This document shows, piece by piece, positions 17,591 through 27,091 of a DNA stretch of 64,000 bases; position 1 is the first letter of the stretch, and every line of letters starts with the position of its first letter. The notes under the pieces were generated by a model, which ran no database searches, was not told where the DNA came from, and saw nothing but the letters and a program-made list of their open reading frames with translations. The stretch is from positions 17,658 to 81,657 of the forward strand of contig NZ_JAKZAL010000023.1 of NCBI RefSeq assembly GCF_022538115.1. The letters are read 5' to 3'. The stretch comes from Cognataquiflexum rubidum (GTDB lineage: Bacteria; Bacteroidota; Bacteroidia; Cytophagales; Cyclobacteriaceae). The position numbers were made by a program, and so were the translations under genes.

Positions 17591-20286
17591 TATCTAAATT
17601 GTTGTCCGATGGTAAAGTGGAACTGTGCCCCGCTAGGCCTGGTTGTACCTGGAGCAGGGTCAAATCCATATCCCCAATCCAAACCAAGTAATCCAAATGC
17701 AGGCATAAAGATCCTTGCACCAAACCCCGCAGATTTTTTCAGGTTAAATGGATTGTATTCAGCATAAGATCCCCAGTTGTTTCCCGCTTCGGCAAAACCC
17801 AAAAGGAAAATAGTAGCAGAGGGGTTTGGAGAAACCAGGAATCTCAGTTCCATGACGTGCTTGTTGTACACGATGCCCCCATACCCTTCTGTGGAGTTGG
17901 GATCATTTCTTGTCAATGCTCCCGGGGTTATGACTTGGTTTTCATATCCTCTCAGACCAATGATTTCCTGTCCCAAAGCAAAATTGTTCATGTTCATCCC
18001 ATCTCCACCCATAACGAATCTTTCCAAAGGAATAATGCCGATTCTGTCGCCATAAGATCCTAAGAAGCCCATGTGGGTCCTTGCACTGATGACCCATTTT
18101 TTGGTTCCAAAAAGAGGTGTGAAAAAGGAAGCATCAAACATCCATTTGTGGTATTCGAGCCATTTAAACTTTTCCTCATCGGGAGATTCCCTGTCAATAT
18201 TGGGATTGAGTGATGCGTACGGTGGTGTCAAAGAAGTAACCAAAGAAATATTGGTACCCATTCTTGGATAAATCGGGTTGTCAATGTTATTTCTGGCCAC
18301 TGTCGTGACAAGGGCGATGCTATTCAAAGTACCGGTAGGAAAGGACAATCCAAATTGCCTTCCAAATTCAAAGAAATCATAGTTCTGATAGGAAAGGGCA
18401 GTACTCAGCATGAAGTAATCATCCGGCCAAGTCACTCTTTTGGATAGGCCAAGGGTGACACCGGTGATTTTGAAGAATCCGATTTCCTGGGCACCAGGAT
18501 TTCTAAAATCAATCTGTCTTTGAACTGACCTGTTCATACTGAAACTTAAGGCATTTGGCTTTCTGCCTCCAAACCAAGGTTCCGTCAGGGAAACACTGTA
18601 ATTTTGGAAGGAACGACCATTGGCCTGTACCCTGAGCGAAAGCCGCTGTCCATCACCCACAGGTAATGGTCTCCATTTTTCAAAGTTGCCAATGTTTTTT
18701 AGGGAGAAGTTATTGAAAACAAGACCTACAGTACCTACGAATCCAAACAAACCTCCCCAACCACCGGATAATTCAATCTGGTCATTTGGCCTTTCTTCGA
18801 GTTTGAATGTAATGTCCACTGTTGCGTTTTCATAGTTTGGACGCATGTCCGGCTCAATTTTCTCCGGGTCAAAATATCCCAATTGGGACAATTCCCTGAT
18901 AGTTCTTACAAGCAAACTCCTGTTGAATTTTTGTCCTGGCAAAATCCTGATTTCCCGCATCACCACGTGGTCTGAGGTTCGTTCATTGCCTTGGATATTT
19001 ACCGAGTTAACCGTCACTTGAGGGCCTTCAAAAATCCTCATTTCAATGTCAATGGAATCTTCTTTGATTTTCACCTCGACTGGTTCGATGGAGAAAAACA
19101 GGTAACCATTATCTTGATACAATGAACTGACATCATCTCCTTTTTGAGGGTCATAATTCAGCCTTTTGTCCAGTTTTTCTTTGTCATATACATCACCTTT
19201 GGCTATTCCAAGGCGGTTTTGTAGCACGACATTGGGATGAAGGTAATTTCCCACGAAGGTAATGTTGCGGTAATAGTATTTCTTACCTTCTTCCAAGGAA
19301 ATGTCAACATTGACTGTATTATCCGAAAATCTGTACACGGAATCCACGACGATCTCCGCATCCCGATACCCTTTGGAATTATAATAGGCGATGACTTTGT
19401 CTTTGTCTTCCCTAAATTCTTTGGAAACGAATTTGGAAGCATTCAAGAAGTTGAGTTTAAAATTCTTGTTGATGTATTCTTTCACCTTATCGTCCTCAAC
19501 AGGACTCATATGGAAAATCGCATCTGCAGCACTTTTTGGGGTAGTATTGGAAATCCTTGAAGCAATGTCTCTTCCAATGTACATCCTTGGATGTTCTTTG
19601 GTTTTCTTTAATTTGGATTTAACTTTTTTCTCTTCAATTCCCTCAGCACCATAGATATTCACTTCATTGATTTTCACTTTGGTTTTGGTATCAACTTCAA
19701 ACCTAAGTTTTACACTGTTGGGGAGGGTGGTGTCTCTTTCCTGAATAACTTTTACATCGGTATTGAGGTAGCCTTTGTCTACAAAATATTGGCGGATATT
19801 TCTCTGGGAAGTGTTCAAAACATCATCTCTGACAACCCGGCCCCTGATTTTGATTTTTTCCTTGAGTTCACTCTCTTGGGTTTTATTTACCCCTGTAAAT
19901 TCAACTCTGCTGAATCTTGGCCTTTCTGACAGTTCCATCAAAAGATAGATGTCATCACCTTCAATTTTGGTGACTAAAATCTTGACATCTCCGATAATTC
20001 CCTGCCCCCAGATCCTTTTGAGAGCGGTGGAAATGGCATCTCCCGGTACTGAAATGACGTCATCTACCCTTAGTCCGGACAAAGATACAATGGCCACCTC
20101 ATCCAAGGTGGTCAACCCGACGGCTTTGATTTCAGCAATCCTGTATTTTTGTGGTTTGGAATAATTCAATTCTAAAATATCCACAGGCCTGGCGGGGGTG
20201 TAGCGGCTTTGTCCCAAACGGATTTGGGCCTGGGCGCTGACAACCCACATCAAAAGGCAAAGGATAATAAAACTCTTTTTCATCAA
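17590..20286 (-). CDS. bamA: Outer-membrane protein assembly factor BamA
   Basis: 898 residues. A signal peptide (cleavage near 21, VSAQA/QI) precedes about five POTRA domains (roughly 30-480, for example FSRVEFTGVNKTQESELKEK and VNSVNIQGNERTSDHVVMRE) and a 16-strand beta-barrel (from about 500, LSGGWGGLFGF, to the aromatic C-terminus FHFTIGQQFR). The loop-6 motif is IGLRGYENQVITPG, equivalent to VRGF. It inserts beta-barrel proteins into the outer membrane. The start MMKK leaves either of two adjacent Met codons. It follows uppS by 2 bp and overlaps ompH, so the operon is uppS-bamA-ompH-ompH, a conserved Bacteroidota order coupling lipid-carrier synthesis to outer-membrane assembly. Confidence 0.96.
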   Translation of the reverse strand: MMKKSFIILCLLMWVVSAQAQIRLGQSRYTPARPVDILELNYSKPQKYRIAEIKAVGLTTLDEVAIVSLSGLRVDDVISVPGDAISTALKRIWGQGIIGDVKILVTKIEGDDIYLLMELSERPRFSRVEFTGVNKTQESELKEKIKIRGRVVRDDVLNTSQRNIRQYFVDKGYLNTDVKVIQERDTTLPNSVKLRFEVDTKTKVKINEVNIYGAEGIEEKKVKSKLKKTKEHPRMYIGRDIASRISNTTPKSAADAIFHMSPVEDDKVKEYINKNFKLNFLNASKFVSKEFREDKDKVIAYYNSKGYRDAEIVVDSVYRFSDNTVNVDISLEEGKKYYYRNITFVGNYLHPNVVLQNRLGIAKGDVYDKEKLDKRLNYDPQKGDDVSSLYQDNGYLFFSIEPVEVKIKEDSIDIEMRIFEGPQVTVNSVNIQGNERTSDHVVMREIRILPGQKFNRSLLVRTIRELSQLGYFDPEKIEPDMRPNYENATVDITFKLEERPNDQIELSGGWGGLFGFVGTVGLVFNNFSLKNIGNFEKWRPLPVGDGQRLSLRVQANGRSFQNYSVSLTEPWFGGRKPNALSFSMNRSVQRQIDFRNPGAQEIGFFKITGVTLGLSKRVTWPDDYFMLSTALSYQNYDFFEFGRQFGLSFPTGTLNSIALVTTVARNNIDNPIYPRMGTNISLVTSLTPPYASLNPNIDRESPDEEKFKWLEYHKWMFDASFFTPLFGTKKWVISARTHMGFLGSYGDRIGIIPLERFVMGGDGMNMNNFALGQEIIGLRGYENQVITPGALTRNDPNSTEGYGGIVYNKHVMELRFLVSPNPSATIFLLGFAEAGNNWGSYAEYNPFNLKKSAGFGARIFMPAFGLLGLDWGYGFDPAPGTTRPSGAQFHFTIGQQFR

Positions 20287-20288
20287 AA

Positions 20289-21026
20289 TTAAGGTTTAAT
20301 CTGAGCCCCCGTTTTGCCAAATCTTCTTTCTCTTTTCTGATAATCGAGAATGGCCTCTACAAGGTGCTCTTTTCTAAAATCCGGCCACAACACCTCTGTA
20401 AAATACAGCTCTGTATAGGCCAATTGCCAAAGGAGAAAATTACTGATCCTAATTTCTCCGCTTGTCCTGATCAGTAGTTCCGGATCAGGAATGTTTTTGG
20501 TGTTCAAATGTGCAGCAATTGCTTCCTGCGTAATGTCTTCAATCTGAAGTTGGTTATCTACTACTTTTTTGACAATGGATTTGATAGCATGCTGGATTTC
20601 CCACCTTCCGCTGTAGCTCAGCGCCAATACAACCGTAAGGCCTGTATTTGAAGCGGTCAGGCCAGTGGCTTCATTCAGCTTTTCTTTGGCTTTCCTTGGC
20701 AGACTTTCAATATCCCCGATTGAAAGAAGCCTGATATTGTTTTTCATCATGTTGGGGACTTCCCCTGAGATGGTATCCACTAATAGCTCCATGAGTGCCG
20801 TGACTTCATCTTCAGGTCTTGACCAGTTTTCCGTGGAAAAAGCATATAAGGTCAGGTATTTTACGCCGACTTCCCCTGCACCTTCAATGGATTCTCGCAC
20901 CGCCGTAATGGCGTTTTTATGCCCAAAGACTCTCATGGCCCCTTTTTGTTGGGCCCAGCGTCCATTCCCATCCATGATAATAGCAATGTGTTGGGGGATT
21001 TTTTCTTTGTTCAATGATTCTTTCAT
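20289..21026 (-). CDS. uppS: Isoprenyl transferase (undecaprenyl diphosphate synthase)
   Basis: 245 residues, standard length for cis-prenyltransferases. The signature HIAIIMDGNGRWAQQKG at about 13-29 carries the catalytic Asp and the pyrophosphate-binding residues, followed by GHKNA. Further conserved blocks are YAFSTENWSRP and the C-terminal ELLIRTSGEIRISNFLLWQLAYTEL region with RTSGExRxSNFxxWQ, plus WPDF. It makes the C55 carrier for peptidoglycan, O-antigen and related glycans. It is cytoplasmic and membrane-associated. It lies 2 bp upstream of bamA and 81 bp downstream of the DUF6089-like gene. Confidence 0.96.
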   Translation of the reverse strand: MKESLNKEKIPQHIAIIMDGNGRWAQQKGAMRVFGHKNAITAVRESIEGAGEVGVKYLTLYAFSTENWSRPEDEVTALMELLVDTISGEVPNMMKNNIRLLSIGDIESLPRKAKEKLNEATGLTASNTGLTVVLALSYSGRWEIQHAIKSIVKKVVDNQLQIEDITQEAIAAHLNTKNIPDPELLIRTSGEIRISNFLLWQLAYTELYFTEVLWPDFRKEHLVEAILDYQKRERRFGKTGAQIKP

Positions 21027-21107
21027 TTCGTAGGATTACGAAAAGCCTTCGTTTTTTGGAGGTACAAAAATGCTATTTCTTTTTCAATATTCTATTTTTG
21101 GTAGAAA

Positions 21108-21902
21108 TTAATAAGAATAACATTTTACCGTGCTGAAAGTGTAGCTGATGGTAAGGCCTAAAAAGTAGTACCAGTCCTTATCACTGTAATTGCCATAGTT
21201 ATAACCCTTCAAGGCATTTGGATTATTTGGATCCGGAAAGCGCGGAATAAAAAGCTCTTCTCCATACAGTTTGTCTATAGCATCTGTAAATGTCGCTCTT
21301 GCGCCAAACTCGGCTGCTAAGATCCATTTCTCTGAAAGCTTGTATTTGATGCCTATTCCAAACGGAATCACAGGGGTGCCTACGTTGTATCCTGTGGGAT
21401 TAGGATCTTCTTCGAATTTCCTTCCCTTACCAACAAAACCGGCAAAACCCAATCCCAAGAATCCGTATGGGGAAAACCTGTATTCGGCAAACCTGTTAGT
21501 GAAATCCAGGAAATGATATTCCATGACCACCGAAGCCTCGAAAAGAGAACCATTGAAGCCCGCATTCCTAAATGCCATGACGGGATCGATGGGATTGATG
21601 CTGTCTGCAGCATTGAGCCGCGCAAAAGACAATCCTCCCCGGAGTGACCATACATTGTCAAAATTTCGTCTGCCAAACAACGTCCCCTGAAGTCCGATCT
21701 GATTTGGATCGAGTCGTCTGATAATATCACCCGAATAGGTGGCTACCCCAAATCCTCCGCCTGCATCATACTTTTGTGCGATTGAGTTTTCAGGTTTTAA
21801 CAAAACCAGAGAAGCCAAAAGAAATGACAAAGACAAAATCCAAAACTTATTCTTTTTCAAGACGATGCAATTTATGAACTGGACAACGATATAAAAACCC
21901 AT
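21108..21902 (-). CDS. DUF6089-like outer-membrane beta-barrel protein
   Basis: 264 residues. A hydrophobic signal segment (about 18-42, ILSLSFLLASLVLL) ends before QKYDAGGGFGVATYSGDI. The rest alternates short beta strands and glycine/aromatic turns (GLQGTLFGRRNF, GFLGLGFAGFVGKG, GIKYKLSEKWILAAEFG) and closes with YYFLGLTISYTFS, a pattern of an eight-stranded barrel. I associate this with the DUF6089 family common just upstream of uppS-bamA in this phylum. Function unknown; a role in outer-membrane biogenesis or integrity is only suggested by position. The N-terminus before the hydrophobic core is long, and the true start may be an internal codon. Confidence 0.78.
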   Translation of the reverse strand: MGFYIVVQFINCIVLKKNKFWILSLSFLLASLVLLKPENSIAQKYDAGGGFGVATYSGDIIRRLDPNQIGLQGTLFGRRNFDNVWSLRGGLSFARLNAADSINPIDPVMAFRNAGFNGSLFEASVVMEYHFLDFTNRFAEYRFSPYGFLGLGFAGFVGKGRKFEEDPNPTGYNVGTPVIPFGIGIKYKLSEKWILAAEFGARATFTDAIDKLYGEELFIPRFPDPNNPNALKGYNYGNYSDKDWYYFLGLTISYTFSTVKCYSY

Positions 21903-22017
21903 ATAAGTATTTACGGGGTTAATTTTTGTTAATGATGAAGAGTCCTTTTTCCAAAGAAAATCAGTGTAAATCCCTGTAATCCTGCATGTTATTTAATTGA
22001 AGAGGGTAATTAATTAC

Positions 22018-22893
22018 TTAATTTCTCATATCAAAGCCCCAATTGAGTTTTTGACGGAGTGTATCAAAATAACTGTATGATGCGAATTTGACCAATTTTG
22101 CTGAAAATCCAGCCTTTTTCACTTTCAATTTTACTGAAGCATCAATAGGCGTTGATCTGGAATCCAACGATATGAGGAACTTCTCACTCCGTCCTTCTAT
22201 TTTGAAGCTGATTTCATTGTCATCCGATACTACTATCGGGCGTACGTTCAGGTTGTGCGGACTGACAGGCGTGATGACAAAATTCCTAGCCCCCGGAGTA
22301 ATCAAAGGACCGCCACAGCTCAAAGAGTACCCAGTCGATCCCGTCGGTGTGGCTATAATCAGTCCATCCGCCCAATAGCTGTTTAGATACAGGTCATTGA
22401 TATAGGTATGGACAGTGATCATGGAAGAGGTGTCCCTTTTGTGGATCGTGAACTCATTCAATCCAAAGTTAAGCCCATTGAAAAGGGGGACATCAGATTC
22501 AAGCTGGAGCAGAGATCTTGATTCTACGGCGAAAGAACCTGAACTTAGCTCTTCAATACTACTTTCAATATTTTCTTTTGCCACCGTTGCCAAAAATCCC
22601 AATCTGCCGGTGTTGACCCCAAGGATCGGAATTTCAAGTTTGCCTACTAGACAAACTGTATCCAATAATGTACCGTCCCCACCGATAGAAATAACAAAAT
22701 CAGATTCTTTGATAGTGTCTTTTTGATTGAGGGATTTCAATCCTTTTGTGGGGAATGCGTTTTTTTTGAGGGATTTCAGGAGCGATTCTGTGAGGTTGAT
22801 GTCAATATTCTTTCTCTTCAAAATGTCGAAAAGAAGACTGATCTGAGGAAAAAACTCTCTTTGTACACCTATCCCGTGTAAAGTGATTTTCAT
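22018..22893 (-). CDS. nadK: NAD kinase
   Basis: 291 residues. Phosphorylates NAD to NADP using ATP. Diagnostic motifs: SIGGDGTLLDTV (GGDGT, about 70-81) with the catalytic Asp, NTGRLGFLA (about 95), the NE-dipeptide region GLNEFTIH, and the glycine-rich signature TPTGSTGYSLSCGGPLI (about 181-197). The C-terminal beta-sandwich follows, with DSRST. Length and spacing match the bacterial family. It begins 13 bp after the stop of the CBS-domain gene on the same strand, so the two are likely co-transcribed; this CBS-nadK pair followed by DUF6089 and uppS is a recurrent Bacteroidota neighbourhood. Confidence 0.96.
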   Translation of the reverse strand: MKITLHGIGVQREFFPQISLLFDILKRKNIDINLTESLLKSLKKNAFPTKGLKSLNQKDTIKESDFVISIGGDGTLLDTVCLVGKLEIPILGVNTGRLGFLATVAKENIESSIEELSSGSFAVESRSLLQLESDVPLFNGLNFGLNEFTIHKRDTSSMITVHTYINDLYLNSYWADGLIIATPTGSTGYSLSCGGPLITPGARNFVITPVSPHNLNVRPIVVSDDNEISFKIEGRSEKFLISLDSRSTPIDASVKLKVKKAGFSAKLVKFASYSYFDTLRQKLNWGFDMRN

Positions 22894-22906
22894 GGGTGGA
22901 TAGGGG

Positions 22907-23572
22907 TTAGATCTGTAAAAATCTGAATAAGTTGTCTATTCGTTCTTGCTCTCCGTTGACACCTTCCTCTTCTTGGAAATGGTCAAGAATCCTGTAGCCA
23001 AATCGCTCTATGGTGGCTTTGACATGCCTCAGTTCAGTTTTGTCAAGCTTCAGGGTCAATTTGATTTTGGAATCATCCAATGGGTCAGAGGATAGAAAGC
23101 TGCTCAGAATTTTGGTATTTTCTGATTCGATGATCCGGGAAATTTCAGACAGACTGTAGTCGGTCATATTCATGGAAAGTACCAATACTGCCCCGGCGGA
23201 TTGGATGGAAAGAGAATCTGCAAATGCGCTGATGGCGTCTTCCATGGTCACTACACCCAAGTAATGATTTTCCCTATCGACCACAGCGATCATATTTGAA
23301 TGGTATTCGGAGGCTACTTTGATGACATCGTAGATGTGCTTGTCCTGGTACACAAAACAGGAAATGTTTTCCAGGGGAATATTTGCGAAGGTATTCTCCG
23401 GATCGTTGAGCGAAAAAACCAGCTCCTCGGTAACAAAACCCATAAATCGGCTTTCATCCACCACAGGCAGAATATCAGTCCTGATTTCCTCCATCCAGTT
23501 TAAAGCCAATGCCACCTTGTCATTGAGTTTTAAGGGAGGAATAAGGTTATTGATAAATTCGTAGGCCTGCAT
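22907..23572 (-). CDS. CBS-domain protein with ACT-like C-terminus
   Basis: 221 residues. Two CBS modules span about 1-60 (NWMEEIRTDILPVVDESRFMGFVTEE) and 70-130 (VIKVASEYHSNMIAVVDRENHYLGVV), a pair that usually binds adenine nucleotides. The remainder (about 140-205, SMNMTDYSLSEISRIIESEN... KIKLTLKLDKTELRHVKATI) has the beta-alpha-beta pattern of an ACT-like domain. No catalytic or membrane segment is attached, so it is probably a stand-alone energy-sensing regulator. Being 13 bp upstream of nadK suggests a link to NAD/NADP balance, which is inference from position. Confidence 0.85.
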   Translation of the reverse strand: MQAYEFINNLIPPLKLNDKVALALNWMEEIRTDILPVVDESRFMGFVTEELVFSLNDPENTFANIPLENISCFVYQDKHIYDVIKVASEYHSNMIAVVDRENHYLGVVTMEDAISAFADSLSIQSAGAVLVLSMNMTDYSLSEISRIIESENTKILSSFLSSDPLDDSKIKLTLKLDKTELRHVKATIERFGYRILDHFQEEEGVNGEQERIDNLFRFLQI

Positions 23573-23670
23573 GCACTAAATATATTAAAAGGATTCGGAA
23601 TATAAAACGAAGCTTCTATCAGACAAGTTTGGAATGAACAAAGATTAGCGAATATAGTATTAATAATATT

Positions 23671-24240
23671 TTAGGAGATTTTTGAGAAACGAAGCCAATT
23701 CATGATTATTTCCTTACCAAATTGAGTCAGGTAAGCTTCAGGATGGTATTGAATCCCGAGAATGGGCAGTGTTTTATGCGCCATAGCCATGATTTCACCA
23801 TTTTCAGTTTTCAAAAGGACCTGAAGGCAATCCGGCGGATTTTTGATTTCGAGTGAATGGTATCTTGTCACCAAAAAGGTTTTTGGTAAGCTGATCAGGA
23901 TTTCGTGGTCATTGGTCTGATATACGGCATGGACTTTTCCATGGACAGGTTTTTCGCCTTTCGTCAACTTTCCCCCAAAATATTCGCCTATGGCTTGATG
24001 TCCGAGGCAAATTCCAAGAATGGGCAGTTTCCCTACATACCAATCGAGGATTTTCATCAGATTGCCCGCCTTTGTCGGAGATTCCGGGCCTGGGGAAAGG
24101 ATCAAGGCTTCCCAGTTTTTATTGGTGATTTGGCTGAGAGGAATATCATTTCGGACAATTTCAAGTTCAATGCCTGTTTGCCTCAAATAGTCTGCTAGGA
24201 TATGGGAAAAAGAATCAAAATTATCAATCAATAAGATCAT
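23671..24240 (-). CDS. Class I glutamine amidotransferase (anthranilate/aminodeoxychorismate synthase component II)
   Basis: 189 residues, the length of stand-alone TrpG/PabA subunits. It hydrolyses glutamine and passes ammonia to a chorismate-using partner. The start MILLIDNFDSFSH is typical; the oxyanion strand is LILSPGPESP; the nucleophile elbow is ILGICLGHQAIGEYFGG (Cys near 79); the catalytic His-Glu pair is in GIQYHPEAYLT. The catalytic triad is therefore complete. No trp genes are adjacent, so PabA (folate synthesis) or a dual-use subunit is more likely than TrpG, but I cannot separate them. It overlaps the cvpA-like gene upstream by 17 bp. Confidence 0.9.
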   Translation of the reverse strand: MILLIDNFDSFSHILADYLRQTGIELEIVRNDIPLSQITNKNWEALILSPGPESPTKAGNLMKILDWYVGKLPILGICLGHQAIGEYFGGKLTKGEKPVHGKVHAVYQTNDHEILISLPKTFLVTRYHSLEIKNPPDCLQVLLKTENGEIMAMAHKTLPILGIQYHPEAYLTQFGKEIIMNWLRFSKIS

Positions 24241-24763
24241 CGGCGGTTTTTTTCACTATTTCCTGAAAAGCGATAACCGTCTTTTTGATAATGGGTGTAT
24301 ATCCGTCCAAAGCATCGATCGTCACAGGAGCAATGGGTTCTACGTAGGAATATATTTTGGAATCCCTGATCCAGTCTTTCGGGACAGAATATTCAAAAGA
24401 ACCTGCAATCCAGATAAAAAGACTGAGTAAAAACACACTTTTGAAAAAACCCAAGATACCGCCGGCAACATTGTCCATAGATCCAAGAATGGTAAAATCC
24501 AGAGACTGTTTTACCAAAAAAGCCAATCCACGGATGATCAGAATTACCCCAAAAAATATCAATATAAAAGCCACAAAGGGTAACATGAAGGTCATCTCAT
24601 CCACCCTTTTGGAAAGGAACTCAGCACCCCAGTTCATCAGATGAAAGGCTAAGATCAAAGCAAAAACAAAAGCAACTATAGAAAGAAGACCGATAAAGAG
24701 CCCTTCCTTGAAGCCCTCATATATACCTATTGCCAAAATCACCACTATGATCAGGTCAAGCAT
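24224..24763 (-). CDS. CvpA family membrane protein
   Basis: 179 residues with four predicted helices (about 2-22, 26-47, 62-84 and 103-123), the CvpA/colicin V production layout, beginning MLDLIIVVILAIGIYEGFKEGLFIGL. In other bacteria CvpA homologues affect colicin export, biofilm and cell-envelope resistance; the biochemical role is unresolved. The C-terminal region is soluble and acidic. It begins 12 bp after the YqeY gene and overlaps the amidotransferase gene, so these three form one leftward unit. Confidence 0.9.
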   Translation of the reverse strand: MLDLIIVVILAIGIYEGFKEGLFIGLLSIVAFVFALILAFHLMNWGAEFLSKRVDEMTFMLPFVAFILIFFGVILIIRGLAFLVKQSLDFTILGSMDNVAGGILGFFKSVFLLSLFIWIAGSFEYSVPKDWIRDSKIYSYVEPIAPVTIDALDGYTPIIKKTVIAFQEIVKKTADDLID

Positions 24764-24775
24764 AATAAGATATGT

Positions 24776-25225
24776 TTAAGAAAGAAGTTCTTTAACTTTC
24801 GTGGAGATCGCTTTGCCATCTGCCTTTCCTGCAAGGGCTTTTGACGCGAGTCCCATTACTTTGCCCATGTCTTTGGCACCGGATGCACCTGATTCAGAAA
24901 TGATGGCTTTCAATTCTGCAACGAGTTCATCTTCGGTCAATTGTTTCGGCAAAAACTCACCGATAATCTCCAGTTCAGCCATTTCCACCGCATAGAGGTC
25001 TTCTCTGTTTTGTTGCTTGTAGATGTCAGCTGAATCTTTCCTTTGCTTTGCCGCTTTGGTCAAAAGCTTCATTTCATCTTCTTTGGAAAGCTCAGCGCCG
25101 GCGCCTTCTTTGGTTTCTTCCAAGAGAATCAGCGATTTGATTGCTCTCAATGCCCTCAGCCTGTCCTTGTCTCTTGCGAGCATGGCATTTTTTATTTCAC
25201 TTTCTACACTTGCCTTTAAACCCAT
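24776..25225 (-). CDS. GatB/YqeY domain protein
   Basis: 149 residues, typical for YqeY. The helical N-terminal half (SEIKNAMLARDKDRLRALRAIKSL) and the C-terminal GatB-tail-like domain (IISESGASGAKDMGKVMGLASKALAGKADG) are both present. YqeY resembles the tRNA-binding tail of the GatB subunit of amidotransferases; a tRNA-related role is assumed but not established. First gene of the leftward run, with a TAnnTTTG-type box (minus strand TATTTTTG, 25262-25269) 37 bp upstream. Confidence 0.92.
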   Translation of the reverse strand: MGLKASVESEIKNAMLARDKDRLRALRAIKSLILLEETKEGAGAELSKEDEMKLLTKAAKQRKDSADIYKQQNREDLYAVEMAELEIIGEFLPKQLTEDELVAELKAIISESGASGAKDMGKVMGLASKALAGKADGKAISTKVKELLS

Positions 25226-25250
25226 TGTCTTGTTCTTTGTGTTATAGGTG

Positions 25251-25269
25251 TAAATTTGTCACAAAAATA
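25251..25269. promoter_or_regulatory. Back-to-back -7 boxes for pdxJ and yqeY
   Basis: TAAATTTG at 25251-25258 (rightward, toward pdxJ) and TATTTTTG on the minus strand at 25262-25269 (leftward, toward the YqeY gene) both match the Bacteroidota consensus TAnnTTTG exactly and lie 3 bp apart in the 61-bp divergent gap. The leftward box has a TTTG at 25292-25295 with a 22-bp spacer; the rightward one lacks a well-placed partner. Confidence 0.5.
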
Positions 25270-25286
25270 TCTTTTAATCTAGGAAA

Positions 25287-26003
25287 ATGACCAAACTGAG
25301 CGTAAATATTAACAAAATCGCCACCCTCAGGAATGCCCGTGGCGGTAATAATCCGAATGTAGTTCAAGTGGCTTTGGACGCAGAGCGGTTTGGTGCTCAA
25401 GGTATTACTGTGCATCCACGACCGGACGAAAGACATATCCGATACCAAGATGTGATTGACCTTGCCAAGGTAGTCACTACGGAATTCAACATTGAAGGAT
25501 ATCCAGACCAAAGGTTTATGGACTTGATCCGGTCTGTGAAACCTGCACAGGCGACTTTGGTTCCGGATCCGCCACACGCCATCACTTCAAATAGCGGTTG
25601 GGACACGATTACCAACCGACTTTTTCTGAGAGACATAGTCGAAGAGCTTCATGAATATGGGGCAAGGGTTTCCATTTTTATCAATCCCGAATCAAAATTT
25701 TTTGAACCTGCCAAAAATACCGGAACAGACCGGGTCGAATTATACACTGAACCCTATGCGACGTATTTCCCCACTGACAGGCATGCTGCAGTAAAGCCTT
25801 ATGTAGAAGTCGCTTTGTTGGCAAAAGACCTTGGCTTGGGATTGAATGCGGGTCATGATTTGGACCTCCATAACCTTAGGTTTTTGAAAGAAAGCATTCC
25901 CTTTTTGGACGAAGTTTCCATTGGGCATGCCCTGATTTGCGATGCTTTGTATTATGGATTGGAAAATACCATTCAGATGTACAGAAGGCAGTTGGAGATC
26001 TGA
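25287..26003 (+). CDS. pdxJ: Pyridoxine 5'-phosphate synthase
   Basis: 238 residues, standard length. Condenses 1-deoxyxylulose 5-phosphate with 3-amino-2-oxopropyl phosphate in the deoxyxylulose-dependent vitamin B6 pathway. TIM-barrel landmarks: [20 protein letters not shown] at the N-terminus, [17 protein letters not shown] with the conserved HPRxDxRHI, the glutamate strand FNIEGYP, and the phosphate-binding [13 protein letters not shown] and VSIGHALI near the C-terminus. It is transcribed alone, divergent from the YqeY gene and convergent (2 bp) with the DUF3810 gene. Confidence 0.96.
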   Translation: MTKLSVNINKIATLRNARGGNNPNVVQVALDAERFGAQGITVHPRPDERHIRYQDVIDLAKVVTTEFNIEGYPDQRFMDLIRSVKPAQATLVPDPPHAITSNSGWDTITNRLFLRDIVEELHEYGARVSIFINPESKFFEPAKNTGTDRVELYTEPYATYFPTDRHAAVKPYVEVALLAKDLGLGLNAGHDLDLHNLRFLKESIPFLDEVSIGHALICDALYYGLENTIQMYRRQLEI

Positions 26004-26005
26004 GG

Positions 26006-27082
26006 TCAAAACCCATCCTTCAGACTGTTTCTCCAGGCATAAGCCAACATGGGTAATTGTTGGTAGCTGTTGATACCGGCTTTCACCCCTTGGGTTTTCA
26101 AAAAAAGGTCATTGGATTTTCGGCTGATCTCCAAGTTCAATGGTTTTATTTTTTCATTTTCTTTTTGAATAGAAATCAAATCATTTCTGATGCCGGCGGG
26201 AAGGGTTTTATAAAACTCTTTAAACAGATCCTTTGACATTCTGTACATGTCATTCATCTGGTATTTCAATAACCTCAGCTGCCCAGAATATTGCAACAAT
26301 GGATCATCGGAATTGGTACAGATCACCCAGGCAATAAAATTGGCTTCACCCTCGTCTGTCACGCCATAGCTGTGTGCCATTTCGTGGGCAATGGTAAAGG
26401 GTTTTTCGAGATGGTGCAAAGTGGGGTCGATGTAACTTTCTCCTGTAAAAGGGAAATAGATTCCCAAAATCCCCATTTTCCGCATGAATCCTGCAGGATA
26501 GAATTGCTTTGTCCTTGGATTTCCTGTAAAATTCAATCCTAACAAATAGAGGTTCTCACGCATGTTTGCCCTTACCAATTTTTCCAGGTCGGGATACTCT
26601 ATGGTTTTTTCTATGGCAATGGTATCTTCTTCGATATTGTATCTAAGCTGACCGAGGATGTTTCTCGTCAGTTCGGTTTCTTTGATAAGCTGTTCCTCAC
26701 TGAGGGGAATTGGATTGAGACCAACTTGTTGGAAAATCGGAATCCTTTGGTAATTGTAACCCCAAAGTATCAGGAAAAAGAAAACAATGGCACCCAAATA
26801 ATTGAACAAGGAACGGATAGAATAACCGAGCTTTTTTTTCCAACCTGCGGTCTGATTCAGGCGATAAAAATAAAAACCGATGAAAAAGATTAAAGATGCC
26901 AAAAAGATATAAACCGTAGCAAAGGGAAGCAAAGAAAGGGAGAGGTCAATGACATTTCTGATCCCAGGGAAAAAAGCCCTGGAATATATGGCTTCGGTTT
27001 TCTCAGGATATTTTACAGCAAAGTGCCTGATCACCAAGCTGATCAGGCCTAACAATGTCCAAGTCCAATTTCCTCTCAGCAT
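26006..27082 (-). CDS. DUF3810 family membrane metallopeptidase-like protein
   Basis: 358 residues. Helices near 5-20, 55-78 and 92-112 precede a large soluble domain. The segment PFTIAHEMAHSYGVTDEGEANF contains HEMAH, an HExxH zinc site with a downstream Glu (EGEANF) spaced as in gluzincin-type peptidases, so a membrane-tethered zinc peptidase is plausible; DUF3810 has no assigned substrate. It follows the Nfu gene by 9 bp on the same strand and is probably translated from the same message. Confidence 0.85.
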   Translation of the reverse strand: MLRGNWTWTLLGLISLVIRHFAVKYPEKTEAIYSRAFFPGIRNVIDLSLSLLPFATVYIFLASLIFFIGFYFYRLNQTAGWKKKLGYSIRSLFNYLGAIVFFFLILWGYNYQRIPIFQQVGLNPIPLSEEQLIKETELTRNILGQLRYNIEEDTIAIEKTIEYPDLEKLVRANMRENLYLLGLNFTGNPRTKQFYPAGFMRKMGILGIYFPFTGESYIDPTLHHLEKPFTIAHEMAHSYGVTDEGEANFIAWVICTNSDDPLLQYSGQLRLLKYQMNDMYRMSKDLFKEFYKTLPAGIRNDLISIQKENEKIKPLNLEISRKSNDLFLKTQGVKAGINSYQQLPMLAYAWRNSLKDGF

Positions 27083-27091
27083 CAGAAATAC